From an uncultured Oscillospiraceae bacterium (GTDB taxonomy: Bacteria > Bacillota > Clostridia > Oscillospirales > Oscillospiraceae), in NCBI GenBank assembly GCA_944387035.1, contig CALXDJ010000004.1, positions 1 through 64,000 on the forward strand: a DNA stretch of 64,000 nt, read 5' to 3'. This document shows positions 51,162-59,496 of this stretch, in pieces; the first letter of the stretch is position 1, and every line of letters begins with the position of its first letter. The notes beneath the pieces were generated by a model, which saw only the letters and a list, made by a program, of their open reading frames with translations, made no database searches and was not told where the DNA came from. Position numbers and translations under genes: made by a program.

Positions 51162-52487
51162 ATGAGCGGTCCGATCGTCAGTATCATTGTTCCTGTTTAC
51201 AATGCAGAAAAAACCATTCAGAGATGTGTGGAGAGTATCCTGGGGCAGGATTTTCAAGATTTTGAGCTGCTGCTCATTGACGACGGCAGTCAGGATACCT
51301 CCGGCGAGTTGTGCGACGCCTTTGCCCGGCAGGATGCACGGGTGCGGGTATTTCATAAGGAAAACGGCGGCGTTTCTGCTGCCCGGAATCTGGGATTATC
51401 TCAGGCGCAGGGTGTCTATCTGCAGTTTCTGGACAGTGATGACTGGATTACTGCGGATGCCACCACCATGCTGGTGCGCACGGCCCGGGAATACCGCTGT
51501 GATCTGGTGATTTCTGATTTTTACCGGGTGGTGGGAGACCGGGTGTCCCACAAAGGGGATATTCAGGAGGATGCCGTTCTCAGCCGGGAGGAATATGCGG
51601 CCCACATGATGGAACGGCCCGCGGATTTTTACTACGGTGTGCTCTGGAACAAGCTCTATCGCCGTGAGATTGTAGAGCGGCATCACCTGCGGATGAACCC
51701 GGAGATCAGCTGGTGCGAGGACTTCATGTTCAACCTGGAATATATTCGGTATGCCGAGCGGTTCTATGCCCTGCAGGTACCCATTTACTACTATGTCAAG
51801 ACCAAGGGGTCCCTGGCCAGCCAATACCTGAGCATTCCCAAGACGATCCGCATGAAGCTGATGGTGTTTGAATATTACAACCGCTTTTTCAAAACTGTGC
51901 TGGATGAGGAGGAGTATGAGCGCAGCCGCCTGAAGGTATACAAATTCCTGGTGGATGCCGCCGGAGACGGCGCTGTGCCGCCTGCCATTCTGCCCGGCTC
52001 CCAGAAGCTGGGAGATGAGCGGGTCAGCGTTCCGGCTCAGGCCATGGAAGGGGAAGGACTGCTGCTGGATCTGTTCCGGGAACGCAAGCTGCTGGAGGCC
52101 TACGTGGAGACGGTGGCATTGAAATATGACCTGTCCATGCAGGAAATCCGGCTGCTGCTGTATCTCAGCCAGTCTCCCTGGGAGGGGACGCGCAAGGATC
52201 TGGCGGAGATTCTGGACATCTCCCGGGCAGCTTTGACCATGGCTGTGCAGAAACTCAGTTCCCGGTCCCTGGTATGGGCGGACGGCGGACAGACCGATGA
52301 AAAGAAGGACGGCCGGTCCTGGAGATTGACCTGCATGGATGAGGCGCGGCCGGTCCTGGCGGATCTGGCCATTGCCCGGGGAGACTTTGAGCAGGCCTGT
52401 ACCGCCGGAATTGACCCGGAAGAATTGGCGCGGTATTATGCCACGGAGGAGAAGATCCGGAATAATATCCGGCGTGCACTGCAGTGA
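51162..52487 (+). CDS. Glycosyltransferase family 2 fused to a MarR-like DNA-binding domain
   Basis: 441 residues. Residues 1-230 are a GT-A glycosyltransferase: VSIIVPVYNAEKTIQRCVES, LLLIDDGSQDTSGELC, ENGGVSAARNLGLSQA and FLDSDDW (the DxD-type motif). Residues about 305-441 form a winged helix of MarR type: QEIRLLLYLSQSPWEGTRKD, then LAEILDISRAALTMAVQKLS, a wing with RSWRLT and a C-terminal helix pair. The frame is continuous, and the ribosome binding site AAAGGAGG precedes the single start. Either the enzyme is tethered to DNA or the glycosyltransferase domain has become a sensor; both are speculation. The stop overlaps the frame of the DUF1653 gene. Confidence 0.85.
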   Translation: MSGPIVSIIVPVYNAEKTIQRCVESILGQDFQDFELLLIDDGSQDTSGELCDAFARQDARVRVFHKENGGVSAARNLGLSQAQGVYLQFLDSDDWITADATTMLVRTAREYRCDLVISDFYRVVGDRVSHKGDIQEDAVLSREEYAAHMMERPADFYYGVLWNKLYRREIVERHHLRMNPEISWCEDFMFNLEYIRYAERFYALQVPIYYYVKTKGSLASQYLSIPKTIRMKLMVFEYYNRFFKTVLDEEEYERSRLKVYKFLVDAAGDGAVPPAILPGSQKLGDERVSVPAQAMEGEGLLLDLFRERKLLEAYVETVALKYDLSMQEIRLLLYLSQSPWEGTRKDLAEILDISRAALTMAVQKLSSRSLVWADGGQTDEKKDGRSWRLTCMDEARPVLADLAIARGDFEQACTAGIDPEELARYYATEEKIRNNIRRALQ

Positions 52488-52729
52488 GAGGAGGGAGCTT
52501 TCTGGAAAATCCGAATATTCAGCCGGGACGATACCGGCATTTCAAAGGCCGGGAATATGAGGTGCTGTATGTGGCCACCCATTCGGAAACCATGGAGCCC
52601 ATGGTAGTCTACCGGGCCCTTTACGGAGAGCGGGGGATCTGGGTGCGGCCAGCCTCCATGTGGAATGAGATGGTGACCCGGGACGGTGTCAGTGCGCCGC
52701 GGTTTGCCTATGTGGGGCCAATGCCTTGA
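52484..52729 (+). CDS. DUF1653 family protein
   Basis: Up to 81 residues; the DUF1653 core GRYRHFKGREYEVLYVATHS and VVYRALYGERGIWVRPASM is complete. The start is unusual. No ATG exists in frame. GTG 52484 overlaps the previous stop (GTGA) but has no ribosome binding site, while AGAGGAGGGAG (52487-52497) lies just ahead of CTG 52502, which would give a 75-residue protein aligning with the family. Function unknown. It is translated from the same mRNA as the glycosyltransferase fusion gene. Confidence 0.82.
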   Translation: MRGGSFLENPNIQPGRYRHFKGREYEVLYVATHSETMEPMVVYRALYGERGIWVRPASMWNEMVTRDGVSAPRFAYVGPMP

Positions 52730-52754
52730 CTTTCCACGGCTGGTGTGTTAAAAT
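52726..52754 (+). promoter_or_regulatory. Promoter of the SCIFF locus
   Basis: TTGACT (52726-52731), 17 bases, TAAAAT (52749-52754), overlapping the DUF1653 stop codon. Confidence 0.75.
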
Positions 52755-52838
52755 CTTCCCGATAATCGAGGCATTGTCTGCCTTGTCCGGCAATCTGCCG
52801 GAGGTGAATGAAATTCTTTGAGAATGGAGATATGCGTT

Positions 52839-52985
52839 ATGGAAAGAATCAAGACCCTTGAGACCCGCAACCTGTGCGAGAGCGCCAAGAACGGCGGCTG
52901 CGGCGAGTGCCAGACCTCCTGCCAGTCTGCTTGCAAGACCAGCTGCGGCGTGGCCAACCAGAAGTGCGAGAGCGCCGAGAAGTAA
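52839..52985 (+). CDS. scfA: SCIFF ranthipeptide precursor (seven cysteines)
   Basis: 48-residue precursor of a ribosomally made, thioether-bridged peptide. The core GECQTSCQSACKTSC is the hallmark of the 'six cysteines in forty-five residues' family, and the maturase gene lies just downstream. Cys are at 13, 21, 24, 28, 32, 36 and 43; that is seven, with Cys13 the extra one in the N-terminal part. The ribosome binding site GGAG is 9 bases before the ATG. No dedicated exporter or protease is adjacent. The biological role of SCIFF is not established; quorum-sensing-like and metabolic roles have been suggested for ranthipeptides. Confidence 0.93.
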   Translation: MERIKTLETRNLCESAKNGGCGECQTSCQSACKTSCGVANQKCESAEK

Positions 52986-52999
52986 GAAACTGGAATCAC

Positions 53000-53030
53000 A
53001 AAGGTGCCGCCGGAACCGGCGGCACCTTTT
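53000..53030 (+). terminator. Attenuating terminator between SCIFF precursor and maturase
   Basis: AAAGGTGCCGCCGG (53000-53013) pairs with CCGGCGGCACCTTT (53016-53029), with a T-run included. Partial termination here would yield more precursor than maturase, a common arrangement in peptide-modification loci. Confidence 0.85.
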
Positions 53031-53054
53031 GTATGTAAGGAGAGAATACCATCT

Positions 53055-54440
53055 ATGGTACATCAGTATCAGCTCAATGGCTACAACATCGTGCTGGACA
53101 CCTGCTCGGGTGCCATCCATGTGGTGGATGAGGTAGCCTATGACATCATTGCCCGCTATCCGGACAAGACGGCCGATCAGATCGTGGAGGAGTTGTTGGC
53201 CAAGTACGCCGACCGTCCCGATGTGACGGAGGAGGAGCTGCGGACATGCATTGAGGACGTGGAGAGCCTGGTGAAGGCCGGGAAGCTCTATACGCCCGAT
53301 ACCTTTGCCGATATGGCCGGTACCTTCAAGGAGCGTTCCGGCAATGTGGTCAAGGCTCTGTGCCTCCACGTGGCCCACACCTGCAACCTCAACTGTGCCT
53401 ACTGCTTTGCCAGCCAGGGCAAGTACCACGGTGAGCGGGCCCTCATGAGTTTTGAAGTGGGCAAGCAGGCACTGGATTTCCTGATTCAAAATTCCGGCAC
53501 CCGGACCAATCTGGAGGTGGACTTCTTCGGCGGCGAGCCGCTGATGAACTGGGATGTGGTCAAGGAGCTGGTGGCCTATGCCCGCACCCAGGAGGAACCC
53601 CACCACAAGAAGTTCCGGTTTACCCTGACCACCAACGGCATGCTCATTGACGATGATGTGATCGACTTTGCCAACCGGGAGATGAGCAACGTGGTGCTCT
53701 CTCTGGACGGCCGCAAGGAGATTCACGACCGTCTGCGGGTAGATTACGCCGGAAACGGCAGCTATGACCGCATTGTGCCCAAGTTTCAGAAGCTGGTGGC
53801 GGCCCGGGGCGGGAAGAACTATTACATGCGGGGCACCTTCACCCACGCCAATCCGGATTTCCTCAAGGACATCCAGTGTATGCTGGATCTGGGCTTTACG
53901 GAACTGAGCATGGAGCCGGTGGTCTGCGCCCCCGGTGATCCGGCGGAGCTGACCGCGGAGGATCGCAAGATCGTTATGGAGCAGTATGAAGAGCTGGCCA
54001 AGCTCATGCTGGAGCGGGAGAAGGAGGGACGGCCCTTTACCTTCTACCACTACATGCTGGACCTGACGGGCGGCCCGTGCATCTACAAGCGCATCTCCGG
54101 ATGCGGTTCCGGCACGGAGTACATGGCTGTGACCCCCTGGGGTGATTTGTATCCGTGCCACCAGTTTGTGGGCGAGGAACGCTGCAAGCTGGGCGATGTG
54201 TGGCACGGCGTCACCAACGATGCCCTGCGGGAAGAGTTCCGTTCCTGCAATGCGTATGCCCGGCCGGAGTGCGCCGACTGCTGGGCACGGCTGTATTGCT
54301 CCGGCGGCTGTGCCGCCAACGCCTATCACGCCACCGGTTCCATCCGGGGCGTGTATGAGCCCGGATGCGAGCTCTTCCGCAAGCGGATGGAGTGCGCCAT
54401 TATGATCCAGGCCGCCCGGGCCCAGGAAGGGCAGGCATAA
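53055..54440 (+). CDS. scfB: Radical SAM SCIFF maturase (thioether-forming)
   Basis: 461 residues. An N-terminal peptide-recognition region (about 1-95, PqqD-like) is followed by the radical SAM domain with the cluster motif CNLNCAYC (about 116-123). A C-terminal SPASM region rich in Cys (GPCIYKRISGCGSG, YPCHQF, CADCW, YCSGGC) carries the auxiliary iron-sulfur clusters. It installs Cys-to-alpha/beta-carbon thioether bonds in the SCIFF peptide. The start is ATG 53055 behind AAGGAGAG. The last base of its stop codon is the first base of the decarboxylase start (TAATG). Confidence 0.95.
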   Translation: MVHQYQLNGYNIVLDTCSGAIHVVDEVAYDIIARYPDKTADQIVEELLAKYADRPDVTEEELRTCIEDVESLVKAGKLYTPDTFADMAGTFKERSGNVVKALCLHVAHTCNLNCAYCFASQGKYHGERALMSFEVGKQALDFLIQNSGTRTNLEVDFFGGEPLMNWDVVKELVAYARTQEEPHHKKFRFTLTTNGMLIDDDVIDFANREMSNVVLSLDGRKEIHDRLRVDYAGNGSYDRIVPKFQKLVAARGGKNYYMRGTFTHANPDFLKDIQCMLDLGFTELSMEPVVCAPGDPAELTAEDRKIVMEQYEELAKLMLEREKEGRPFTFYHYMLDLTGGPCIYKRISGCGSGTEYMAVTPWGDLYPCHQFVGEERCKLGDVWHGVTNDALREEFRSCNAYARPECADCWARLYCSGGCAANAYHATGSIRGVYEPGCELFRKRMECAIMIQAARAQEGQA

Positions 54441-55771
54441 TGGATACGCCCATCGCGGAGTTCGTGGAGCGCTACGCCGCCCAGGGCACCGCCCGGTTCC
54501 ATATGCCCGGTCATAAGGGAATGCCGGTGCTGGGCTGTGAGCGTCTGGACATTACGGAGATTACCGGTGCCGATGCGCTCTATGAGGCCGATGGCATCAT
54601 CGCCCAAAGCGAGGCCAACGCCGCGTCTCTTTTTGGCTCCCAACGGACCTTTTATTCTACAGAGGGATCCAGCCAGTGCCTTAAGGCCATGCTGTATCTG
54701 GCCCTGACCGGCCGCCCGGCGGGCACGCCGCCTGTGATTGTGGCAGCCCGGAATGTGCACCGGGCCTTTGTCCATGCCGCGGCATTGCTGGATTTTGAGA
54801 CGGTATGGCTCTGGCCCGAGGAGCGCAATTCCCTGTGTGCCTGCCCGGTATCACCCCGGCAGCTGGAGGAGACTCTGATTGCGCTTCCGACGCCTCCGGC
54901 GGCGGTCTATATCACCAGTCCGGATTATCTGGGCGGTATGGCGGACATTGCGGCCCTGGCTCAAGTGTGCCACCGCCGGGGAACGGTTTTGCTGGTGGAT
55001 AACGCCCATGGGGCATACCTGCACTTTCTCAAGCCCGCGATGCACCCCCTGGATCTGGGGGCGGATCTGTGCTGTGACTCCGCGCACAAAACGCTGCCGG
55101 TTCTCACCGGCGGCGCGTATCTCCATGTAGGAAAGCGTGCACCCCAGGCCTTTGCGGAAAACGGGAAGGCGGCCCTGGCGCTTTTCGGCTCCACCAGTCC
55201 ATCCTATCTCACGCTGACCTCGCTGGATCTGTGCAACCGCTACCTGGCCGGTGGCTATGGCGACCGTCTGGCCGATACGGCTGCCCGGATGGAGGCGCTG
55301 CGAGGGACTCTGCGGGCGGCTGGGTGGCAGACGGAGCGTTCAGACCCCCTGCGGCTGACTCTGCGGGCTCCTGCGGGGATTACCGGCATGGAACTGGCTC
55401 AGCGGCTGCGTCAGGGCGGCGTGGAGTGTGAATTTGCCGATCCGGAGTTTCTGGTACTGATGGCAACACCAGAAAACAGCCTCAAGGAGTTCAGTCGGGT
55501 GGCTGCGGTACTGGGCGAAAACCGTGCCCCGGCCGAGACAGCGCCCCCACTGCCCCTTGCCAGGGGAGAGCGGGTGATGTCCATTCGCCAGGCGCTCTTT
55601 GCGCCCCACAAGCGGATTCCTGCCGGGGAGAGTTTGGGGAAGGTCTGCGGAGTTCCCACGGTAGCCTGTCCGCCCGCCATTCCCATTGCGGTCTCCGGTG
55701 AGCGGATTGGTCCGGAAGCCGTGGTCCTCTTTGCGCACTATGGAGTACAGGAAGTGGATGTACTGATCTGA
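54440..55771 (+). CDS. Orn/Lys/Arg decarboxylase-like PLP enzyme
   Basis: 443 residues, fold type I PLP enzyme. FHMPGHKG at the N-terminus, STEGSSQCLKAML, the VDNAHGAYLHF segment and the PLP Lys in CDSAHKTLPVLTGGA are diagnostic of the SpeA/YaaO-type Orn/Lys/Arg decarboxylases. It is about 40 residues shorter than B. subtilis SpeA. The expected role is polyamine or cadaverine formation; the amino acid is not certain. The start overlaps the maturase stop (TAATG), so translation is coupled even though the functions look unrelated. A strong bidirectional terminator follows. Confidence 0.86.
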   Translation: MDTPIAEFVERYAAQGTARFHMPGHKGMPVLGCERLDITEITGADALYEADGIIAQSEANAASLFGSQRTFYSTEGSSQCLKAMLYLALTGRPAGTPPVIVAARNVHRAFVHAAALLDFETVWLWPEERNSLCACPVSPRQLEETLIALPTPPAAVYITSPDYLGGMADIAALAQVCHRRGTVLLVDNAHGAYLHFLKPAMHPLDLGADLCCDSAHKTLPVLTGGAYLHVGKRAPQAFAENGKAALALFGSTSPSYLTLTSLDLCNRYLAGGYGDRLADTAARMEALRGTLRAAGWQTERSDPLRLTLRAPAGITGMELAQRLRQGGVECEFADPEFLVLMATPENSLKEFSRVAAVLGENRAPAETAPPLPLARGERVMSIRQALFAPHKRIPAGESLGKVCGVPTVACPPAIPIAVSGERIGPEAVVLFAHYGVQEVDVLI

Positions 55772-55797
55772 CTTCCTCGTTGATATCCAATATAGCA

Positions 55798-55840
55798 ACA
55801 GCACGCACCTTCGGATAGATCCGAAGGTGCGTGCTGTTTT
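55798..55840. terminator. Bidirectional terminator between the decarboxylase and ABC genes
   Basis: A perfect 18-bp stem (55798-55815 with 55820-55837, loop TAGA) is followed by TTTT-type runs, between convergent genes. Confidence 0.93.
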
Positions 55841-55852
55841 GGCTTGGAAGGA

Positions 55853-57739
55853 TTATGCCGGCTCCTCGGCAAAGTTGCCGGTGTAGAGCTGATAGTATTT
55901 TCCCTTCTTGGCGATCAGATCATCGTGGGTACCCCGCTCAATGATCCGGCCCTGATCCATGACCATGATGCAGTCGGCGTTGCGGACCGTGGAGAGACGG
56001 TGGGCGATGACAAAGGTGGTCCGGCCTGTCATCAAAGCATCCATGCCGTCCTGAACCAGTTTTTCGGTACGGGTATCGATGGAACTGGTGGCCTCATCCA
56101 GAATCAGCACCGGAGGATCGGCCACGGCCGCCCGGGCAATGGCCAAAAGCTGCCGCTGTCCCTGACTGAGGTTGGAGCCGTCGCCGGTAAGCATGGTCTG
56201 ATAGCCGTCGGGCAGGCGCCGGATAAAGCCATCGGCATTGGCCAGTTCGGCGGCGGCCATGCATTCTTCGTCACTGGCGTCCAGGTTGCCGTAGCGGATG
56301 TTCTCCATCACCGTGCCGGTGAACAGGTGCGTGTCCTGCAGAACAATGCCCATGGAGCGGCGCAGATCCGGCTTTTTAATTTTATTGATGTTGATGCCGT
56401 CGTATCGGATTTTGCCGTCGGCAATGTCATAGAAACGGTTGATGAGGTTGGTAATGGTGGTTTTTCCGGCACCGGTGGCGCCGACAAAGGCAATTTTCTG
56501 TCCCGGCTTTGCCCACAGGCTGATGTCGTGGAGGACCAGTTTGTTTTCGTCGTAGCCGAAGTCCACGCCGTCCAGAACCACGCCGCCTTCCAGACGGGTG
56601 TAGGTGACAGTGCCGTCAGCCTTGTGGGGATGCTTCCAGGCCCATACGCCGGTGCGTTCAGCGGTTTCCGTCAGCTGGCCGTCAAGGCCTTCCTTGGCGT
56701 TGACCAGTTCTACATATCCAGCGTCTTCCTCCGGCGTCTGATCCATCAGGTCAAAGACACGCTGCGCGCCGGCAGCGGCGTTGACCACGAAGTTCACCTG
56801 CATGCTCACCTGAGTAATGGGCTGAGTAAAGTTCTTGTTCAGGCCCACAAAGGTGATGACCGTACCCAGGGTAACCCCGGCCATGCCGTTGATTCCCAGC
56901 ACAGCGCCGACGATGGCCACCAGGGCATAGCTCAGCCAGCCAATGTTGGCGTTGACCGGCATCAGGAGGTTGGCATAGCGGTTAGCCATGTCTGCGCTTT
57001 CCCGCAGAGCTTCGTTGACCCGGTGGAAATCCTCCTTGGCGGCTTCCTCATGGCAGAAGACTTTGACGACTTTCTGACCATCCAGCATTTCCTCGATGAA
57101 GCCGTCCACAATGCCCAGATTCTTTTGCTGCTGCATGTAGTACTTGGCGGAGAGCTTGGAAAATTTGGAGGTGACCAGCAGCATCACGCAGGCGGTCAGA
57201 ATGGAGATGATGGTCAGGTAGGGATTGAGCATCAGCATGCTGACCAGAGTGGCTGCCATGGTAATGAGAGAGTTGATAATCTGCGGAATACTTTGGCTCA
57301 GAAGCTGCCGGAGGGTGTCCACATCGTTGGTGTAAACAGACATGATGTCTCCGTGCGCGTGGGTGTCAAAGTACTTGATGGGCAGGGCCTCCATTTTGCG
57401 GAACAATTCGTTGCGCAGGCGGCGCATGGTACCTTGGCTGACGGAGACCATGATGCGGTTGTAGGCATATGCAGCGACCACGCCGACGGCCAACAGGCCG
57501 GCCAGGTGCAGCAGAGCGACACCCAGCGCGCTGAAATCGGTGGAATTGCCCTCCAGCATGGGAACGATGTAGTCGTCCACCAAGGTCTGAGGGAATGTGG
57601 CCGCTGCCACACTGGCCACAGCAGAGACCAGGATGCAGCAGATTACCAGAAAAAACGGGCCTTTATAGTAATGGAGCATATAGCGCAGCACCCGGTTGAG
57701 CACAACCGTGGGATTTGCCTTGCGTGTTTTTGGATTCAT
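55853..57739 (-). CDS. ABC exporter subunit (TMD-NBD, consensus Walker B)
   Basis: 628 residues: six membrane segments (about 15-310), then an NBD with Walker A GATGAGKTT (about 418), signature LSQGQRQLLAIARA and Walker B PVLILDEATSSID with the catalytic Glu. A segment of about 40 residues between TMD and NBD (containing RTGVWAWKHPHKADGTVTY) is an insert often seen in clostridial members. The signature carries Gln instead of the first Gly (LSQGQ). With the upstream half-transporter it should form a heterodimer of the BmrCD/TM287-288 type that exports drugs or lipids. The start is ATG 57739 behind GAAAGGAGG; ATG 57760 overlaps the partner's stop and is less likely. Confidence 0.92.
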   Translation of the reverse strand: MNPKTRKANPTVVLNRVLRYMLHYYKGPFFLVICCILVSAVASVAAATFPQTLVDDYIVPMLEGNSTDFSALGVALLHLAGLLAVGVVAAYAYNRIMVSVSQGTMRRLRNELFRKMEALPIKYFDTHAHGDIMSVYTNDVDTLRQLLSQSIPQIINSLITMAATLVSMLMLNPYLTIISILTACVMLLVTSKFSKLSAKYYMQQQKNLGIVDGFIEEMLDGQKVVKVFCHEEAAKEDFHRVNEALRESADMANRYANLLMPVNANIGWLSYALVAIVGAVLGINGMAGVTLGTVITFVGLNKNFTQPITQVSMQVNFVVNAAAGAQRVFDLMDQTPEEDAGYVELVNAKEGLDGQLTETAERTGVWAWKHPHKADGTVTYTRLEGGVVLDGVDFGYDENKLVLHDISLWAKPGQKIAFVGATGAGKTTITNLINRFYDIADGKIRYDGININKIKKPDLRRSMGIVLQDTHLFTGTVMENIRYGNLDASDEECMAAAELANADGFIRRLPDGYQTMLTGDGSNLSQGQRQLLAIARAAVADPPVLILDEATSSIDTRTEKLVQDGMDALMTGRTTFVIAHRLSTVRNADCIMVMDQGRIIERGTHDDLIAKKGKYYQLYTGNFAEEPA

Positions 57740-57756
57740 GATGAAAGAGCCTCCTT

Positions 57757-59496
57757 TCATGCGGGCTGATCGAAGTCACCGCCGCCTTGCATCTGGGATT
57801 CGTAGATCTCACGGTAGATGGCATTGGACTTGAGCAGATTTTCATGGGTATCGAAGCCGTTGATATGGCCATCGTCCAGCACCAGAATGCGGTCGGCGTC
57901 CTGGACGCTGGAGATGCGCTGTGCAATGATGATTTTGGTCGTGCCGGGAATTTCCCGGGCAAAAGCCGCACGGATTCTGGAATCGGTAGCGGTATCCACG
58001 GCGGAAGTGGAGTCATCCAGAATCAGCACCTTGGGATGCTTGAGCAGAGCCCGGGCGATGCACAGCCGCTGCTTCTGACCGCCGGAGACATTGGCACCGC
58101 CCCGCTCGATACGGGTATGATAGCCGTCGGGCAGCCGATCAATGAATTCATCGGCACAGGCGGCCTGACAGGCCTGGATACATGCCTCATCCGTGGCGTT
58201 GGGATCACCCCAGCGCAGGTTATCCAGGATGGTGCCGGAGAAGAGGGTGTTCTTTTGCAGTACGACAGAAACCTGGTTGCGCAGGGCCTCCATATCGTAT
58301 TCCCGCACGTCCCGGCCGCCGACCCGTACACTTCCTTGGTCCACGTCGTACAGGCGGCAGATCAAATTCACCAGGGAGCTCTTGCCTGAGCCGGTGCCGC
58401 CGATGACGCCGATGGTCTCACCGGAACGGATATGCAGGTCAATGTCGGACAGGGCGTTTTTCCCGCTGCCGTGCTTATAGGAGAAGTTTACATGGTCGAA
58501 GTCGATGCTGCCGTCGGTCACTTCCGTAACCGGGTGCTCCGGATTGTGCAGATCGGGGGTTTCTTCCAGTACTTCCTGGATTCGGCGGATGCTGGCCATG
58601 GACATGGAGATCATGACGATTACCATGGAGAGCATCATCAGGCTCATCAGCAGGGCCATGACATAGCTGAACAAACTGGTGAGATCTCCGGAGGACATGC
58701 TGCCTCCCACGATGAACTGCGCGCCCAGCCAGGAGACCATGATGATGCAAAAATAGATTGCGGTCATCATAGCGGGGTTATTGAAGGCCAGCAGTCCTTC
58801 CGCTTTGACGAACAGGCGGTAAAGGTTGGCGGAGGCCGTCTCAAACTTTTCGTTTTCATGCTGTTCCCGCACGAAGGCCTTGACGACCCGGATGGCGGAG
58901 ATGTTTTCCTGCACACTGGCGTTGAGGTCGTCATAGCGGCGGAAGACTTCGTTGAAAATCTTCATGGTGACGACCATGATGCAGCCGAGGACTGCGATGA
59001 GGAAGATAACAGCGATCAGGAACATCAGGCTCAGCTTGGGACTGATGATCAGGCACATGATGTAGCTGAAGATAAAAGTCAAAGGGGCACGGACTGCTAC
59101 CCGAATGACCATCATGAAGGCATTTTGCACATTGGTGATATCTGTGGTCATCCGGGTCACCAGACCGGGGACGCTGAACTTATCAATGTTGGAAAAGGAG
59201 AAGGTCTGAATATTGCGATAGATGGCCTCCCGCAGGTTGGCTGCCAGTCCGGAGGAAGCTCTGGCTGCGGCTTTACCGGCCAGAGCGGCGAATACCAATC
59301 CCAAGAAAGCCATTACTACCATCAAAGCGCCATAACGGTAAACCGTTGGCAGATTGGCCTGCTCCAGACCACGGTCAATGATGATGGCCGTGATAAAGGG
59401 AAGCAGAATATCCATCGCCACTTCCAGGGTAGTCATTCCGATGCACAGCAGGGCGTCCTTCTTGAAGCGGCCCAGCTGGCGCAAGATCATGTTCAT
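57757..59496 (-). CDS. ABC exporter subunit (TMD-NBD, degenerate Walker B)
   Basis: 579 residues: six membrane segments (about 17-300), an NBD with Walker A GGTGSGKSS, canonical signature VSGGQKQRLCIARA and Walker B KVLILDDSTSAVD. Asp replaces the catalytic Glu, so the ATP site built from this Walker A/B and the partner's LSQGQ signature is degenerate, and the other site is canonical. This is the expected pattern for heterodimeric exporters. The ribosome binding site is AAAGGAGG. The start overlaps the MarR stop (ATGA). Confidence 0.93.
   Translation of the reverse strand: MNMILRQLGRFKKDALLCIGMTTLEVAMDILLPFITAIIIDRGLEQANLPTVYRYGALMVVMAFLGLVFAALAGKAAARASSGLAANLREAIYRNIQTFSFSNIDKFSVPGLVTRMTTDITNVQNAFMMVIRVAVRAPLTFIFSYIMCLIISPKLSLMFLIAVIFLIAVLGCIMVVTMKIFNEVFRRYDDLNASVQENISAIRVVKAFVREQHENEKFETASANLYRLFVKAEGLLAFNNPAMMTAIYFCIIMVSWLGAQFIVGGSMSSGDLTSLFSYVMALLMSLMMLSMVIVMISMSMASIRRIQEVLEETPDLHNPEHPVTEVTDGSIDFDHVNFSYKHGSGKNALSDIDLHIRSGETIGVIGGTGSGKSSLVNLICRLYDVDQGSVRVGGRDVREYDMEALRNQVSVVLQKNTLFSGTILDNLRWGDPNATDEACIQACQAACADEFIDRLPDGYHTRIERGGANVSGGQKQRLCIARALLKHPKVLILDDSTSAVDTATDSRIRAAFAREIPGTTKIIIAQRISSVQDADRILVLDDGHINGFDTHENLLKSNAIYREIYESQMQGGGDFDQPA

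Noticed and set aside
55844-57769. 640-codon plus-strand frame over the ABC exporter gene
   Set aside because: The minus-strand ABC protein has full Walker and signature motifs; the plus-strand frame shows no protein features and crosses a terminator region.
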